64,000 bases of DNA, taken from Certhia americana. Taxonomy: Eukaryota > Chordata > Aves > Passeriformes > Certhiidae. A model generated the notes under the pieces. The model searched no databases and had not been told where the DNA came from. It saw only the letters and a program-made list of their open reading frames with translations. How positions within the stretch are numbered: the stretch's first letter is position 1; each line of letters opens with the position of its first letter. Shown here piece by piece: positions 56,901 through 64,000 of this stretch. A program made the translations under genes and the position numbers. The stretch spans positions 93,072,617 through 93,136,616 of the forward strand of contig CM031857.1 in the NCBI GenBank assembly GCA_018697195.1, in the 5' to 3' direction.

Positions 56901-59900
56901 TCAGTGGACCAGAACTTATAAAAATGAGACCTCGTGACCAGTGTCCATTTTGTGACCACTTTGGGTGCATCTTGGGTGTGGTCTGACTGGATTCTTGCGT
57001 GGCTCAAGTGAACCCATTGAGGCCTTTTAACAAATACCTACTTCATCCTTTGCCCTGTCCAGCCTCTGTTCCAGGTCAGCCTCCAGAAGGCATCAAGTAA
57101 GTATCAAAATGCAAATGGAGATACCAGTTTCATTTAGTGACATTTCATCAAAATCAACATATTCCATAAGAAAATTATAAATAAATAAAGCAGTTTTTTA
57201 CCTTAAGAAACAAACTTTTCACCAGGGAAAAACCAAAAACAATAGACCTACTCTAGAAGACACAAAAATGGCTAATAAATTTCTTTTTCTCCTTTAAGGC
57301 AACAATATTAATGGATATGGAACTCTGATTTTGTTAAGAGACTGTATATGTACTTCAGAACTAAATCCTCATGAGCAGGCACTCCAGAATAAATAACGTC
57401 AGAACTCATTGAAAAGTTAGAAAAATTGTAACTATTGTAAGAAGACAATATATTATATATATATTATATTTTCTTATATTAATGCAGAGAATCATTAATA
57501 TAAGAAAACTGTTAATACTAAATATAAAGTTGCTTTCCTACCTGTGTGCAGATAAATTACTGAGGTACAGGGCGTATTTTTCTTCAGCAGACAATCCATC
57601 CATCATCAAGTAAAAAACATGAAAATTACTCTGGTTGAGAGGCTGGATAACAACACGAGACTTCTCCAACATGTATGTATAAATCCTTGCTGATTGAGAA
57701 AAAAAACACATAAATTCATCATTATATTGATCTAAACTTAAATATCTTAAACCATTCACCATTGCAACAGTGAAGAATAGACAATGTTTCTTATAAAATG
57801 ATCCAAGGGGAGCATATAAAATATAGTATTACCATTTATATTCCCATGGTTTTCTATACAAATCACATATAAAACTAATTCCATTAAAATTGGTGGAACA
57901 AATGCATAGCCACACTTACTTACAGTTTGATATTGCCACTAAAACTACTTAGTTTTACAGATACTGATGTTGATTTGTACCAGTTGTTGTATTTGGCAAG
58001 ACTCTCTAAGAGTCATGCTATTAGTCATGTCACCGGAGTGCAGCCATCTTAGCACTGGCACCTATTCTATCCTCTTTCTAAACAACAAGAGAAAAAATGG
58101 AAGAGAGATTCAAGACCTTTTGAAAAAAAACACACTTGGAAGCATTTCTTCTTTCTCTGCTGGCAAGAAAGAACATAGGCATTAATAGTTTAGATTAACT
58201 ACCTAGCTTCTAGATGACTACAGAGACAAATCCTCTACAGGGCAGGTTATCAGCAAGCTCACGGACCTGAGCCTGAGGGGCACTAAGAGAACAAGGGAAT
58301 GTCCAGATGCAGCTAGAGGTCAGGGCCTTTCTGGTCAGTGGGAACCTGATCCCAGTTCTGGCATTAAAGCTGCTGGCATACTTTATCTCATCATTACTTA
58401 AATGCTATCTGTGGTACAAAGACCGGAAGCACATCTCTTCACTCACAACTGGGCACCTCCAGTTATATCCACATGGATACAGTCCATTTTGCTGCAGCTT
58501 TAGGCCTTTAAAGGAGTACAAAAGGAGAGTGGTACACAAGCCAGGGACATCCTCTGTGCTTTCTTTATGTAACTGCACAGACATATGCTGACATGTGCTG
58601 GCAACCATGCCTGGGATTCTGGCTAAGAGACAGTAGGACTGACAGAGAGGAGTTGTACTTCTGACTTGCTGAAGCAAGGAAACATGATCTGGTCCATTTA
58701 ATTATCCTACAAAATGTAGTAGTGAACCGCTATTATAGAATCAATATTATAAGAAATTGTGTATCATCCATCTAATCCTCTGCTGCTACACTACAGAAAA
58801 AAACTAAAAACCCAAACCTGTACAGGAAGTAGAAAGGCACACTTGGGAAATCATGTATGTTTCTGGCTCCAGTAACTTTGTAACACATTATAAATTGAAG
58901 CAATGCAATCATAGCAGGACTGTCCCAGACATACACTTTCATCAAAATCAATCATTACCTGGCTGCCATTCCTACAGGGTAAAACAGAATAGATGAAATC
59001 TGAAGGATGATTTCCATCTGTTATTGTGCTTGCAACTTATTTCACAGTAAAACTAATTCAACCATCAATTAATTTGAAAAGACTTCACTGCAAATCTTTA
59101 ATCACATTTTTGGCTGCAATATTCTTCACTTAAGTTTTTATAACTACCACTTCAGGTGTTTTTAACATTCATTGATTAATACAAGTAGGAAAAATGTTAC
59201 CAAAGGTCATCTATCATTTAATTTTAATGATGGGTAACATCACTTATTCAGATGACACAAATTAATTCAGCCCTTTTCAAGTACTTCAAATCACCTACAC
59301 TTTAATAAGGCTAAATACATTCCATCTCAACTAGCATCTCCAGGAGTCGGAAGAGCTGTTAAGAAAAGCCAAGCTTCCAATCAGGAAGGATCAAACACAG
59401 CATCATCTTAATGGTGTTAGGAGTCATAAAGAAAATTATCATGGTAGTATGCTTTTCTTTAAAATGAAATATGTTTGTCAATGTATGTGTGAGATAAAAG
59501 GGAGAAAATTATTCAATAAAGTTTCAAAGCAAAGTCTGTCATTTTTGTGCAGTGGTAACTGTTCTTACAGGCACAAATTTCTACTTCCTTTAACAGCTCA
59601 CTTATCTACTTAGCAGCTACACAGTCAGTAAGCAGAATCTGTATTAAAAGTGCGGCCAGTGTAATCTTTCAGCAATGCATTCTTAAACACTACATTGCTC
59701 CTTCTCAAAAACTATGCTGTCTTAAACACAGACATTTGTAAAGACAAGAAAACATCTGTCAATTCGTTTCAATGTAACTTAAAAAATCAATTAAAAAAAA
59801 AAAATCAGTCCTTGCTTTTCAAAAAGTGAAGACTGAGGAAATCAATGCCTGAAAAGCAAAGCAGAAAATCTGTAGAATAAGTTTTTCAGACTTTATTTTC

Positions 59901-62761
59901 TCTTCCTAAGTTTCTTTTTGAGTAATTTGAGGAAATTTATAGAGGCCTTAATTTTCACTTAAGAGTCATATCAACTTACCTGAAAGACCATTCTGGGGAA
60001 AAAAAAAAAAAAAAATCAGTCTTCTACTATTATGCTGTGGGAGTTAATTATTCTCTAAGAATGATACCAATTTTTTTGTCAGATGATCAGTCTTTGAGTT
60101 CTGAATTTATTTTAGAGACTTAATGAAATCACTGGCCTGTAGTTTATTGTAAGTGTTTGTTCTAATATAAAACTTTTCACTACATAAAACCTCTTCAGAT
60201 ATCTGTACTGGCTTTGAGTAGAACCACAATGAAACTCTCCATTCTTGTTTTCAAAACATCCTGGCAAAAATACAGTTTTTGCTAAAGAACAAATCAAATC
60301 TAATGATGAAAATTATGACAACCATTTCAGTTATTTAGGTATATTGTACTTTCTGCTAGAAGAATAAACCTCGTGACAAAAGTCAGAGCATTTCCAGGGT
60401 CTAAGAGAACTTCAGCATGAACAAGAAGCTGTCACAAACTTCACTGGTGTCCACTCAAAGCACAAGAAGTGCCACCTTGGGCTTGCCCTCTATAATAATA
60501 GTGTACATACATAATTTGCATGTTTGTCTTTTAGCAAATTGTTCTAGATCTCCACCCATTATATCTCCACTGTGTGTGGAGGATTTTAAACCACCAAAAC
60601 ACTTTGATGGAGGCAGCCTAGTGTCACTTGGATTTCTGTTTACAAGTCAGACATATTTAGCCACATTAGTATCAACGAGTTACAGATTCATGGCTCAGCA
60701 AAATCAGGTACTCTGTATATTTAAATTATTCATTAATGTTTAAACAGTGCAAGACAGTAAATACTGCTGCAAATGAAGTTACAAATAAACACAGAGTATG
60801 CCTGGGTTGAATTTAAACTTGCCAAAGATGACATGCCTGATTCTTTTCTCATTTATGGTGGTCTAAACCTGGGACAATTTCACTCAGATGTTATGCTTAG
60901 CAGTGGATGAGAAAAGGCAACATCTACTATGCAAATATAACAGCAAAACAACTGCAAATTTCAGAAATATAAAACACACTTCTACTGCTGTAGTAAGGCT
61001 TGTCTCTCTTGACAGTAAATTATGTAACTTTTGGCTACCTTAGAGTTGGTAAGAATAATTGATTCAATTCCTAAATAACAGAGTAGATAAGAATTTGTTT
61101 ATATTTGTTAAGTGACCTGACTACCCCTACATTTTCTCATTTGATGCCTATGGTTTGAGATTCATAAAAAACACAAAATTAGAGTACCAGAAAACTGACA
61201 CAATAACCTGGTTAACTGATCCTGTCACAGGCAGTGGCTATGAATTAAACTGGCAGTTCTGAGTAAAGCTGTTTGTAAACCCACGTCCCTGCAAACACAA
61301 TATACTCAAATTAAATATGTACAATACAAAGAGTCTATAAAATTTTCGCTTTAGGGATTGAGGTTTATTTTTACAAACTGAACTGAGTTGCTCTTCAGTC
61401 CATGCTAATGTATATCTAATTTTGCATTCCTCCCACAAGAGCTTAAAAATGAAAACCAAAATCACACGTTTTTAGTTTTGAATTTCCTTTACAATTATCT
61501 TACATTCATTATAAAACAAACCAGAAAAAAAGTGTTAGTAATTTCCCATGCAGTGACATTTCCTGTGAAGAAACTATATTTTCTAGAGTATAGTGAACTG
61601 TCTCAAGAAAATGTAATTGGAAATATTTAAAAAAAAAAAATTTTAGGAAACTCTTCAGAAAGCATAAACACATTTAAAATTATTTAGAAAAAGAAAAAAA
61701 AAAAAGAGTAAATTTGAAAATGTTTAACTAACAGAATCTAATTTACTTGGAACAAAAGTGTGTTTTGCCATACAGCTTCTCCATCCAGGAACAGTGCAAG
61801 TAAGAAACCATCTGTGTGTAGTTTCTCCAGCCATACCTTGCTTCAACAGTAAGTAGCTTAATGATGACCTATTGCACTAGAAATGAAATCTCTCTCTGAT
61901 TGCTTTTGAAGAGTTTTCAGAATCAAAGTGAAAGTCTGCACGTTTGTTCAGTTTTCTTCTTTTTTTTTTTTTTTTTTTTTCCTTTTAAACTAATGAATGC
62001 TTATGCTTACTAGGGATTAGAAGACCCACACTTACTCTGAAAGCAGGAACAGATTTCACACTATCTTGCCTCTAAGAAGAATAAACAACAATATGGTTCC
62101 TAGTTATTTTAAAAGAAGCTCTAAGATGTAGTACATTACTTCTAATTTCAGTATTCCAGAATATACTTGTTATTGTCTTATTTGTTTGTTTGTTTGTTTT
62201 TGTTTTGTTTGTTTGTTTTTTAACTAAACAGATTATATCACTCACTAATTTAAAATATCCAATACAATATTAGGCAAAAATGCACAACAACTTAACCAAC
62301 TTTTTGCTCTTACTTCACAGTGTTGCACTACACAGCTTTCTCAGTTTGTTGATCTGTGAAATAAAATGAAACATAACCTCCTGGGAAATACAAGGAATCA
62401 CTGGTGCCAGTTTGTTTCTTGTCCTTCCCTGCCACCTTGTGGTTGCTCAGAACAGGGCACTGCTCACTCCTGACAAGAGATTAATTCACAGGCTATGGAA
62501 GTTGTTCCTCTGACACCCCTAACCCCCCCTGCCCCTTTCAGGTACGTTGAAGCCCTTGCTGTCCAATTCTGTGCATGGCACACTGGGATCTCTGATCTAA
62601 CACTCTGCGGGATATCAAAATTTACAGATTAAATGATGCTTACCTGCAATTAATGTTTTTTTTCTCTCACAAAACTGTAGTTCAAAATATTTTATAAAAC
62701 AGCTGGAAAAATCATTCAAGGGTGTCTTAGCATGTCCAAAGGCCTCCAAGATACAGTTCAC
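7331..62761 (-). CDS. MYO16: MYO16 (unconventional myosin XVI), partial, nine motor-domain exons
   Basis: This is the internal part of a split gene for an actin-based motor-like protein. Nine exons on the minus strand (62761-62644, 57689-57542, 32224-32113, 28837-28720, 27943-27872, 27254-27113, 17747-17675, 8251-8099, 7531-7331) sum to 1137 bases, or 379 codons, with every phase matching at the junctions. The order of motifs is that of a myosin head: switch I, the LLEKSR segment, the AILHLGDI segment, TEDS loop, [12 protein letters not shown] helix, switch [22 protein letters not shown], and [12 protein letters not shown]16 rather than another class is indicated by the altered switch I (SSCFIK), the [10 protein letters not shown] segment and the long lower-50K stretch around DGNGN. 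Known for the family: N-terminal ankyrin repeats that bind protein phosphatase 1, and a proline-rich tail that interacts with the WAVE complex and PI3K in neurons. Those parts are outside the window. Family identification is from recall, not from a search. Confidence 0.88.
7532..8098 (-). other. MYO16: MYO16 intron between exons H and I
   Basis: A 567-base phase-0 GT-AG intron. Nothing beyond ordinary AT-rich sequence and a short A run near 7652 is visible. Confidence 0.85.
8099..8251 (-). CDS. MYO16: MYO16 exon H (LCVNMTNEK segment)
   Basis: 153-base exon, exactly 51 codons, phase 0 at both ends. It starts [20 protein letters not shown] and ends AVLDFFFQ. This is the relay-helix region that follows switch II in myosins (LCINYTNEKLQQFFN in conventional heads), with [11 protein letters not shown] matching the usual EQEEYxxEGI run. 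The acceptor is ttgtaccatag, preceded by a poor pyrimidine tract, and the donor is TTTCAG|GTAGTT. The open frame extends past both splice sites by chance. Confidence 0.94.
12632..13171 (+). other. Unexplained GC-rich patch with a 179-codon open frame
   Basis: The region from about 12600 to 13120 is clearly richer in G and C than its AT-rich surroundings and carries the longest open frame in the window outside the known exons and CR1. The predicted peptide starts [14 protein letters not shown] and is rich in Trp, His, Leu and Pro. It shows no domain, signal peptide or repeat that I recognise, and a second overlapping frame (12612-12833) is also open, which is typical of GC-rich non-coding DNA. 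It is antisense to MYO16. It may be an old repeat, a lncRNA exon or chance. I do not call it a gene. Confidence 0.3.
17673..17674 (-). promoter_or_regulatory. MYO16: GC 5' splice site (GC-AG intron)
   Basis: The donor after exon G reads CAG|GCAAGT on the minus strand. All positions match the consensus donor except C for T at +2, which is the usual context for the minority GC-AG class of U2 introns. The intron ends in a normal AG at 8253-8252. No GT donor nearby preserves FEQ|LCVN. One six bases downstream (GCAAGT|GTGGAT) would stay in frame but is a poor match and inserts two residues. Confidence 0.85.
17675..17747 (-). CDS. MYO16: MYO16 exon G (switch II) with GC donor
   Basis: 73-base exon: one base completes Ser, then 24 codons [20 protein letters not shown] and TFEQ. 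DIFGFE is switch II, which senses the ATP gamma-phosphate in myosins, and it is intact, including the Glu that normally pairs with the switch I Arg. The acceptor is a strong pyrimidine tract ending ccccag. The donor reads GAACAG|GCAAGTG, so the following intron uses GC instead of GT. The exon boundary is fixed independently because the next exon resumes exactly at LCVNMTNEK, as in the conserved FEQLCxNxTNE run. Confidence 0.92.
22330..22745 (+). mobile_element. Probable endogenous-retrovirus LTR remnant
   Basis: Sequence abutting the CR1 fragment has LTR-like organisation on the plus strand: a pyrimidine-rich cttcttccttcttcatg block near 22440, a TTTATAAATAAAG box near 22542-22555, a GC-richer segment, and a polyadenylation-like AATAAA at 22673-22678 followed by caaccttg. 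I recall this ending from avian ERV LTRs, but that is recollection, not a search. Neither boundary nor any target-site duplication could be fixed, and no internal retroviral genes are present. Confidence 0.42.
22805..23700 (-). mobile_element. CR1 LINE fragment, reverse-transcriptase 3' region, frameshifted
   Basis: A roughly 0.9-kb remnant of a CR1 non-LTR retrotransposon, in the same orientation as MYO16. Minus-strand frames give, in order, [20 protein letters not shown] (near 23500), [60 protein letters not shown] followed by [12 protein letters not shown], and [19 protein letters not shown] (near 22880). All are the familiar C-terminal end of the CR1 ORF2 polyprotein. The pieces sit in different frames, so the copy is inactive. 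It is 5'-truncated at about 23700, and the usual 3' end (ATTCTATGA-type tail) is missing. This element type is abundant in birds and other reptiles and is the best evidence for the host group. Confidence 0.9.
27113..27254 (-). CDS. MYO16: MYO16 exon F (TEDS site, SLYGRLF helix)
   Basis: 142-base exon: completes Gly, encodes [20 protein letters not shown] and then [20 protein letters not shown], and ends in the first two bases of Ser (phase 2). [17 protein letters not shown] is the counterpart of the classic DALAKALYERLFxWIVxRIN helix. The residue 16 positions before the DLLAK aspartate, the TEDS-rule position, is Asp (the D of GDTIV). By the TEDS rule an acidic residue there means no heavy-chain phosphorylation is needed for actin-stimulated activity. 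The acceptor is tttttctcttag and the donor is GGCAG|GTAGG. Confidence 0.94.
27255..27871 (-). other. MYO16: MYO16 intron between exons E and F
   Basis: A 617-base phase-1 intron with normal GT-AG ends. Nothing else is recognised in it. Confidence 0.85.
27872..27943 (-). CDS. MYO16: MYO16 exon E
   Basis: 72-base exon in phase 1 at both ends. It completes Val, then encodes [19 protein letters not shown] and QYFK, and begins a Gly codon. The acceptor is cttttcctttcag and the donor is AAAG|GTAATC. In other myosins this interval (LLGV...L..AL..R) leads into the cardiomyopathy loop. At 24 codons it is too short to be noticed as an ORF, but its phases and position between exons D and F make it secure. 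Confidence 0.92.
27944..28719 (-). other. MYO16: MYO16 intron between exons D and E
   Basis: A 776-base phase-1 intron. Only a short T run near 28609-28620 stands out. Confidence 0.85.
28720..28837 (-). CDS. MYO16: MYO16 exon D (ILHLGDI segment)
   Basis: 118-base exon of 39 codons plus one base. It opens with [20 protein letters not shown] and ends VSDLQLLEQ. The AILHLGDI stretch corresponds to the nearly universal myosin AILHLGNI/V motif in the upper 50-kDa subdomain. The acceptor is aaatgtgtgcag and the donor is CAAG|GTCAGT, a GT donor with a weaker +3 position. The intron that follows is phase 1 and only 776 bases long. Confidence 0.94.
28838..32112 (-). other. MYO16: MYO16 intron between exons C and D
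   Basis: A 3.3-kb phase-0 intron, AT-rich, containing the AT palindrome at 29595-29624. No other gene or repeat family is recognised. Confidence 0.85.
29595..29624. repeat. Perfect 30-bp palindrome around (AT)9
   Basis: TTAAGA, nine AT units, then TCTTAA. The sequence equals its own reverse complement over 30 bases. Confidence 0.93.
32113..32224 (-). CDS. MYO16: MYO16 exon C (upper 50K subdomain)
   Basis: 112-base exon, one base completing Arg and then 37 codons ([37 protein letters not shown]). It is flanked by a ctgtacag acceptor and a CCTG|GTAAGT donor and ends in phase 0. It fits the segment after the SAHR sequence of exon B and just before the EVENLF helix of exon D, where myosins have the helix that precedes the conserved ILHLGNI strand. 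It lies between a 25.3-kb intron upstream and a 3.3-kb intron downstream. Because it is short and in no long ORF, it is recognisable only by joining phases. Confidence 0.92.
33925..33999. repeat. T/G-rich low-complexity tract
   Basis: About 75 bases of T and G (ttttttgttgggttggcttt and similar), like the tract at 40.5 kb. Confidence 0.85.
34106..34197. repeat. 46-bp tandem duplication
   Basis: Two adjacent copies of a 46-base unit (34106-34151 and 34152-34197), starting ctgctacatgagcttatgcc and ending ctatggcatcatgagtt. They differ at two bases (gtgacaag versus gtaacatg). Confidence 0.92.
37855..37881. repeat. A27 homopolymer
   Basis: Uninterrupted A run followed by tccaaccaaaaccaacc. Confidence 0.9.
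38250..38600 (+). mobile_element. Degraded CR1 LINE 3' end
   Basis: The best-preserved part is 38455-38597: tggaggttttcaagactcaa, then ctgaacaacctgatct, a GAGACCCCCTGAAGTCCCTGCC-like block and attctgtgatcctatga. This is the standard CR1 3' untranslated end in plus orientation, antisense to MYO16. The stretch from about 38250 (ggactgctccgtgtgatttg, cccagaggaaagcagcagc) looks like diverged upstream CR1 sequence. It has no intact frame. Confidence 0.75.
40537..40628. repeat. T/G-rich low-complexity tract
   Basis: About 90 bases of T and G on the plus strand (gttttgtttcgttttggttt and similar), with almost no A. Confidence 0.88.
44114..44135. repeat. (TTA)n microsatellite
   Basis: Seven consecutive TTA units. 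Confidence 0.9.
45779..45890 (-). mobile_element. CR1 LINE 3'-end fragment
   Basis: The plus strand reads catagaatcatcatcattat, then ggctggcagggaccttaaaa, catctagtttcaactcccct and ccacccactagatcag. This is the reverse complement of a CR1 3' terminus, with its ATGATTCTATG tail. A short, 5'-truncated copy in MYO16 orientation. Confidence 0.8.
46557..46620 (-). mobile_element. CR1 LINE 3'-terminal fragment (short)
   Basis: The plus strand reads tcacagaatcatagaatcat, then taggctggaaaaagtcttta and agatcattgagtcc. This is the reverse complement of the last roughly 60 bases of CR1. It lies about 700 bases from the 45.8-kb copy in the same orientation, so the two could be separate insertions or pieces of one region. 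Confidence 0.7.
46757..46801. repeat. (AC)n microsatellite
   Basis: A dinucleotide AC run of about 45 bases with one interruption (accc). It lies 140 bases from a CR1 end. Confidence 0.95.
47846..47910. repeat. Compound microsatellite (ATCT)n-(TA)n-T20
   Basis: About six ATCT units, then roughly eleven TA units, then about 20 T residues, all directly adjoining. Confidence 0.94.
52314..52442. repeat. A/C-rich (CAAA)n-like low-complexity tract
   Basis: About 130 bases composed almost only of A and C on the plus strand, with runs of CAAA and ACAA units. G and T are rare. Confidence 0.9.
55956..55979. repeat. A24 homopolymer
   Basis: Uninterrupted A run followed by tccatggg. Confidence 0.93.
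56691..57095 (+). mobile_element. Probable solo LTR of an avian endogenous retrovirus
   Basis: A roughly 0.4-kb block with LTR architecture on the plus strand. It starts TGTGCTG, has ggatggagcttcataacctg near 56850, a TATAAAA box at 56917-56923 followed by atgagacctc, and a degenerate polyadenylation signal near 57029-57038 (aacaaatacc for AATAAATACC). It ends cagcctccagaaggcatca. I recall a similar layout from ERVL-like LTRs of birds. No flanking viral genes are visible, which suggests recombination to a solo LTR. No convincing target-site duplication was found. It lies in the MYO16 intron in antisense orientation, about 450 bases upstream of exon C-side sequence and 447 bases 3' of exon B on the transcript. 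Confidence 0.6.
57542..57689 (-). CDS. MYO16: MYO16 exon B (upper 50K subdomain)
   Basis: 148-base exon encoding the [14 protein letters not shown] segment, then [19 protein letters not shown] and NLSAH. The first two bases complete an Ala codon split across the preceding phase-1 intron. The last two (AG) start an Arg codon finished in the next exon, giving a phase-2 intron. The acceptor is a pyrimidine tract ending tcaatcag and the donor is CACAG|GTAGG. LLEKSRVV plus NFHVFY is a hallmark of the myosin upper 50-kDa region (compare LLEKSRVV...NYHVFY in conventional myosins). The open frame continues upstream of 57689 only by chance read-through into the intron. Confidence 0.93.
61960..61980. 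repeat. T21 homopolymer
   Basis: Uninterrupted T run on the plus strand in the intron between exons A and B, equal to an A run on the MYO16 transcript strand. Confidence 0.9.
62181..62220. repeat. (TTTG)n simple repeat
   Basis: Tetranucleotide TTTG units with small imperfections. It lies 424 bases downstream of exon A on the transcript. Confidence 0.9.
62644..62761 (-). CDS. MYO16: MYO16 exon A (switch I)
   Basis: 118-base internal exon encoding 39 codons plus one base, beginning [13 protein letters not shown] and ending [13 protein letters not shown]. It follows a tttttgtag acceptor and ends at a GCAG|GTA donor, so the downstream intron is phase 1. The segment aligns with the region of myosins that carries switch I (consensus NxNSSRFGK). 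Here it reads NDFSSCFIK: the two serines are kept, but the arginine that normally bridges to switch II is Cys and the glycine is Ile. The P-loop exon (GESGSGKT-type) should be upstream, beyond the right edge of the window. Confidence 0.93.
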
Positions 62762-64000
62762 CTACAAAAAAATAGTAAAGAAGCAACAAGAGAGAGAATG
62801 ATATTTCAAGAATCATCAGCGAGGTTGGCTTGTGATCAATAAACAGGGGGGAAAAAAAAGACCATTTTTCATCTTGGAATTTTAAAAAAAAATACTTGGC
62901 AGTTTTTTTCCAAAATAGAAATTAAAGTAAGACAGCTCAAATTATATTCAAAAAAAGCAATGTCGGAATAGTGGAAGCTGTAAGTAAAATGTTCACAAGC
63001 GAGCTGCATCCCTACAAGTAGTTTGGATATGAGTGACTGAAGTCATATTCCTGGAGCTGGCACGCTTATTGAAAAATATTGCAATCTTTGAAGACAGAAT
63101 CTGTGAAGCTACAACCAGTCAGTACTAATGACCCAACAAAGGAATTTACAAGTTTTATATAATGTCAGAAATGGCATAAATTATTGATTTCAAATTGGAT
63201 TATTTCAGGATCATACTAGCAAAAAACTGAGGAAAAAAAAAACAGATTCAGACATTTTTATGGCATGTCTCTAATGCATTTCCATGCTACGCTTTTCTTG
63301 TATTTAGCTTTTTTGTGTATAATTAGTTGCTTACAGTCCTTACGCTCTGACAGATTGCCTTCAGAACTTTCCTCTATGCATCCTTGAAGTAGATTGCAAT
63401 GTGGTGCATATACACTGTTGTTCTGACATCACTCTTTTTATGCACCTGGATGAACTAGCTGGGAAGGGAAGAGGTCTGTGGAGTAGCACAGAAGCTCTAA
63501 AAATCAAACCATTCACAGTTATTAATTAAATCAGCTGTCTGTGCAGTAGGTGGCAGCAGAAAACTAGTCAGCCTAGTCTTGGTTTCAGTTCCACTCCAGT
63601 AGTGTTGCTTAGGATGTATTTGCTCTTTAGACTAATTCAGTACGTGCTTTAACCTGTGTAACTTTATTAATTTAATGGTACAATGCATAACTGCATCAGG
63701 AATGAATCCAGACAACAGTGTTCATTAAGGCACCTAAAAAGGCAACTAAATTAGGATCTCTGCTCTATTCCCTGTGGACAAGATCTCATACATTTGCCAT
63801 TTAAAGTCAGATATCCCAGCTAAAGCTAGTTTTAAAGGATTTTTCTATAACCAAAATTTGATAATGTTCTTCCACTTCCATTAAGATGCATTGATAGCTG
63901 TCTCTGAGTTGAGATTTAGATGAGAAGTTTCATCGGGAAAGGTAATTTTTTAAAAGAATTTGAATTGGCAACCCAGAGTTCAGCATAATTTAAAATAACA
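62762..64000 (-). other. MYO16: MYO16 intron upstream of exon A (partial)
   Basis: AT-rich sequence running to the window edge. No P-loop exon or other coding segment was found in it. Confidence 0.75.

Larger units (their letters stand above)
32225..57541 (-). other. MYO16: MYO16 intron between exons B and C (25.3 kb)
   Basis: The largest intron, phase 2. It contains a 46-bp tandem duplication (34.1 kb), a CpG-rich patch (34.5 kb), an A-tract (37.9 kb), CR1 pieces (38.3, 45.8, 46.6 kb), T/G-rich and A/C-rich low-complexity runs, two microsatellites (46.8 and 47.8 kb) and a probable solo LTR (56.7-57.1 kb). The short open frames scattered through it show no recognisable domain. Confidence 0.8.
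57690..62643 (-). other. MYO16: MYO16 intron between exons A and B
   Basis: A 5.0-kb phase-1 intron. It contains a T-run at 61960-61980, a (TTTG)n stretch at 62181-62220 and A runs near 60000. No gene is recognised. Confidence 0.85.

Noticed and set aside
58307..58677. Overlapping frames on both strands near 58.4 kb
   Set aside because: Slightly GC-richer intron sequence is open on both strands, which points to composition rather than coding.
1..64000. tRNA, rRNA, CRISPR arrays, bacterial operons, origins
   Set aside because: None was seen on reading. The spacing, splice signals and repeats are those of a vertebrate chromosome.

Overview
The window looks like chromosomal DNA from a bird. 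Supporting signs are large AT-rich introns, several CR1 LINE remnants with typical avian 3' ends, and LTR fragments resembling those of avian endogenous retroviruses. There is no bacterial gene organisation: most open frames are short chance ORFs or transposon debris. Species cannot be fixed; a passerine is possible from the style of one LTR, but that is only an impression.

The one gene I can support runs on the minus strand across nearly the whole window. Nine coding exons (62761-62644, 57689-57542, 32224-32113, 28837-28720, 27943-27872, 27254-27113, 17747-17675, 8251-8099, 7531-7331) join in frame, with no stop, into 379 codons of a myosin motor domain that best matches the unconventional myosin MYO16 (myosin XVI). 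They run from switch I, through the upper 50-kDa subdomain, the TEDS position and switch II, to the HYAGR segment of the lower 50-kDa subdomain. The N-terminal ankyrin repeats and P-loop lie upstream (beyond position 64000). The rest of the motor, the IQ motif and the proline-rich tail lie downstream (below position 1).

The rest is intron. 1-7330 and 62762-64000 are partial introns. The 25.3-kb intron (32225-57541) carries a degraded CR1 at about 38.25-38.6 kb, two short CR1 3' ends near 45.8 and 46.6 kb, a probable solo LTR at about 56.7-57.1 kb, and microsatellites. The 9.4-kb intron 17748-27112 holds a roughly 0.9-kb CR1 reverse-transcriptase fragment next to a probable LTR remnant. The other 9.4-kb intron (8252-17674) starts with a non-canonical GC donor and holds an unexplained GC-rich patch with a 179-codon frame.

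The most notable observations are the altered switch I (Arg to Cys, Gly to Ile) beside an intact switch II and an acidic TEDS residue, and the GC-AG intron. I found no convincing new multi-gene system, RNA gene or CRISPR array.
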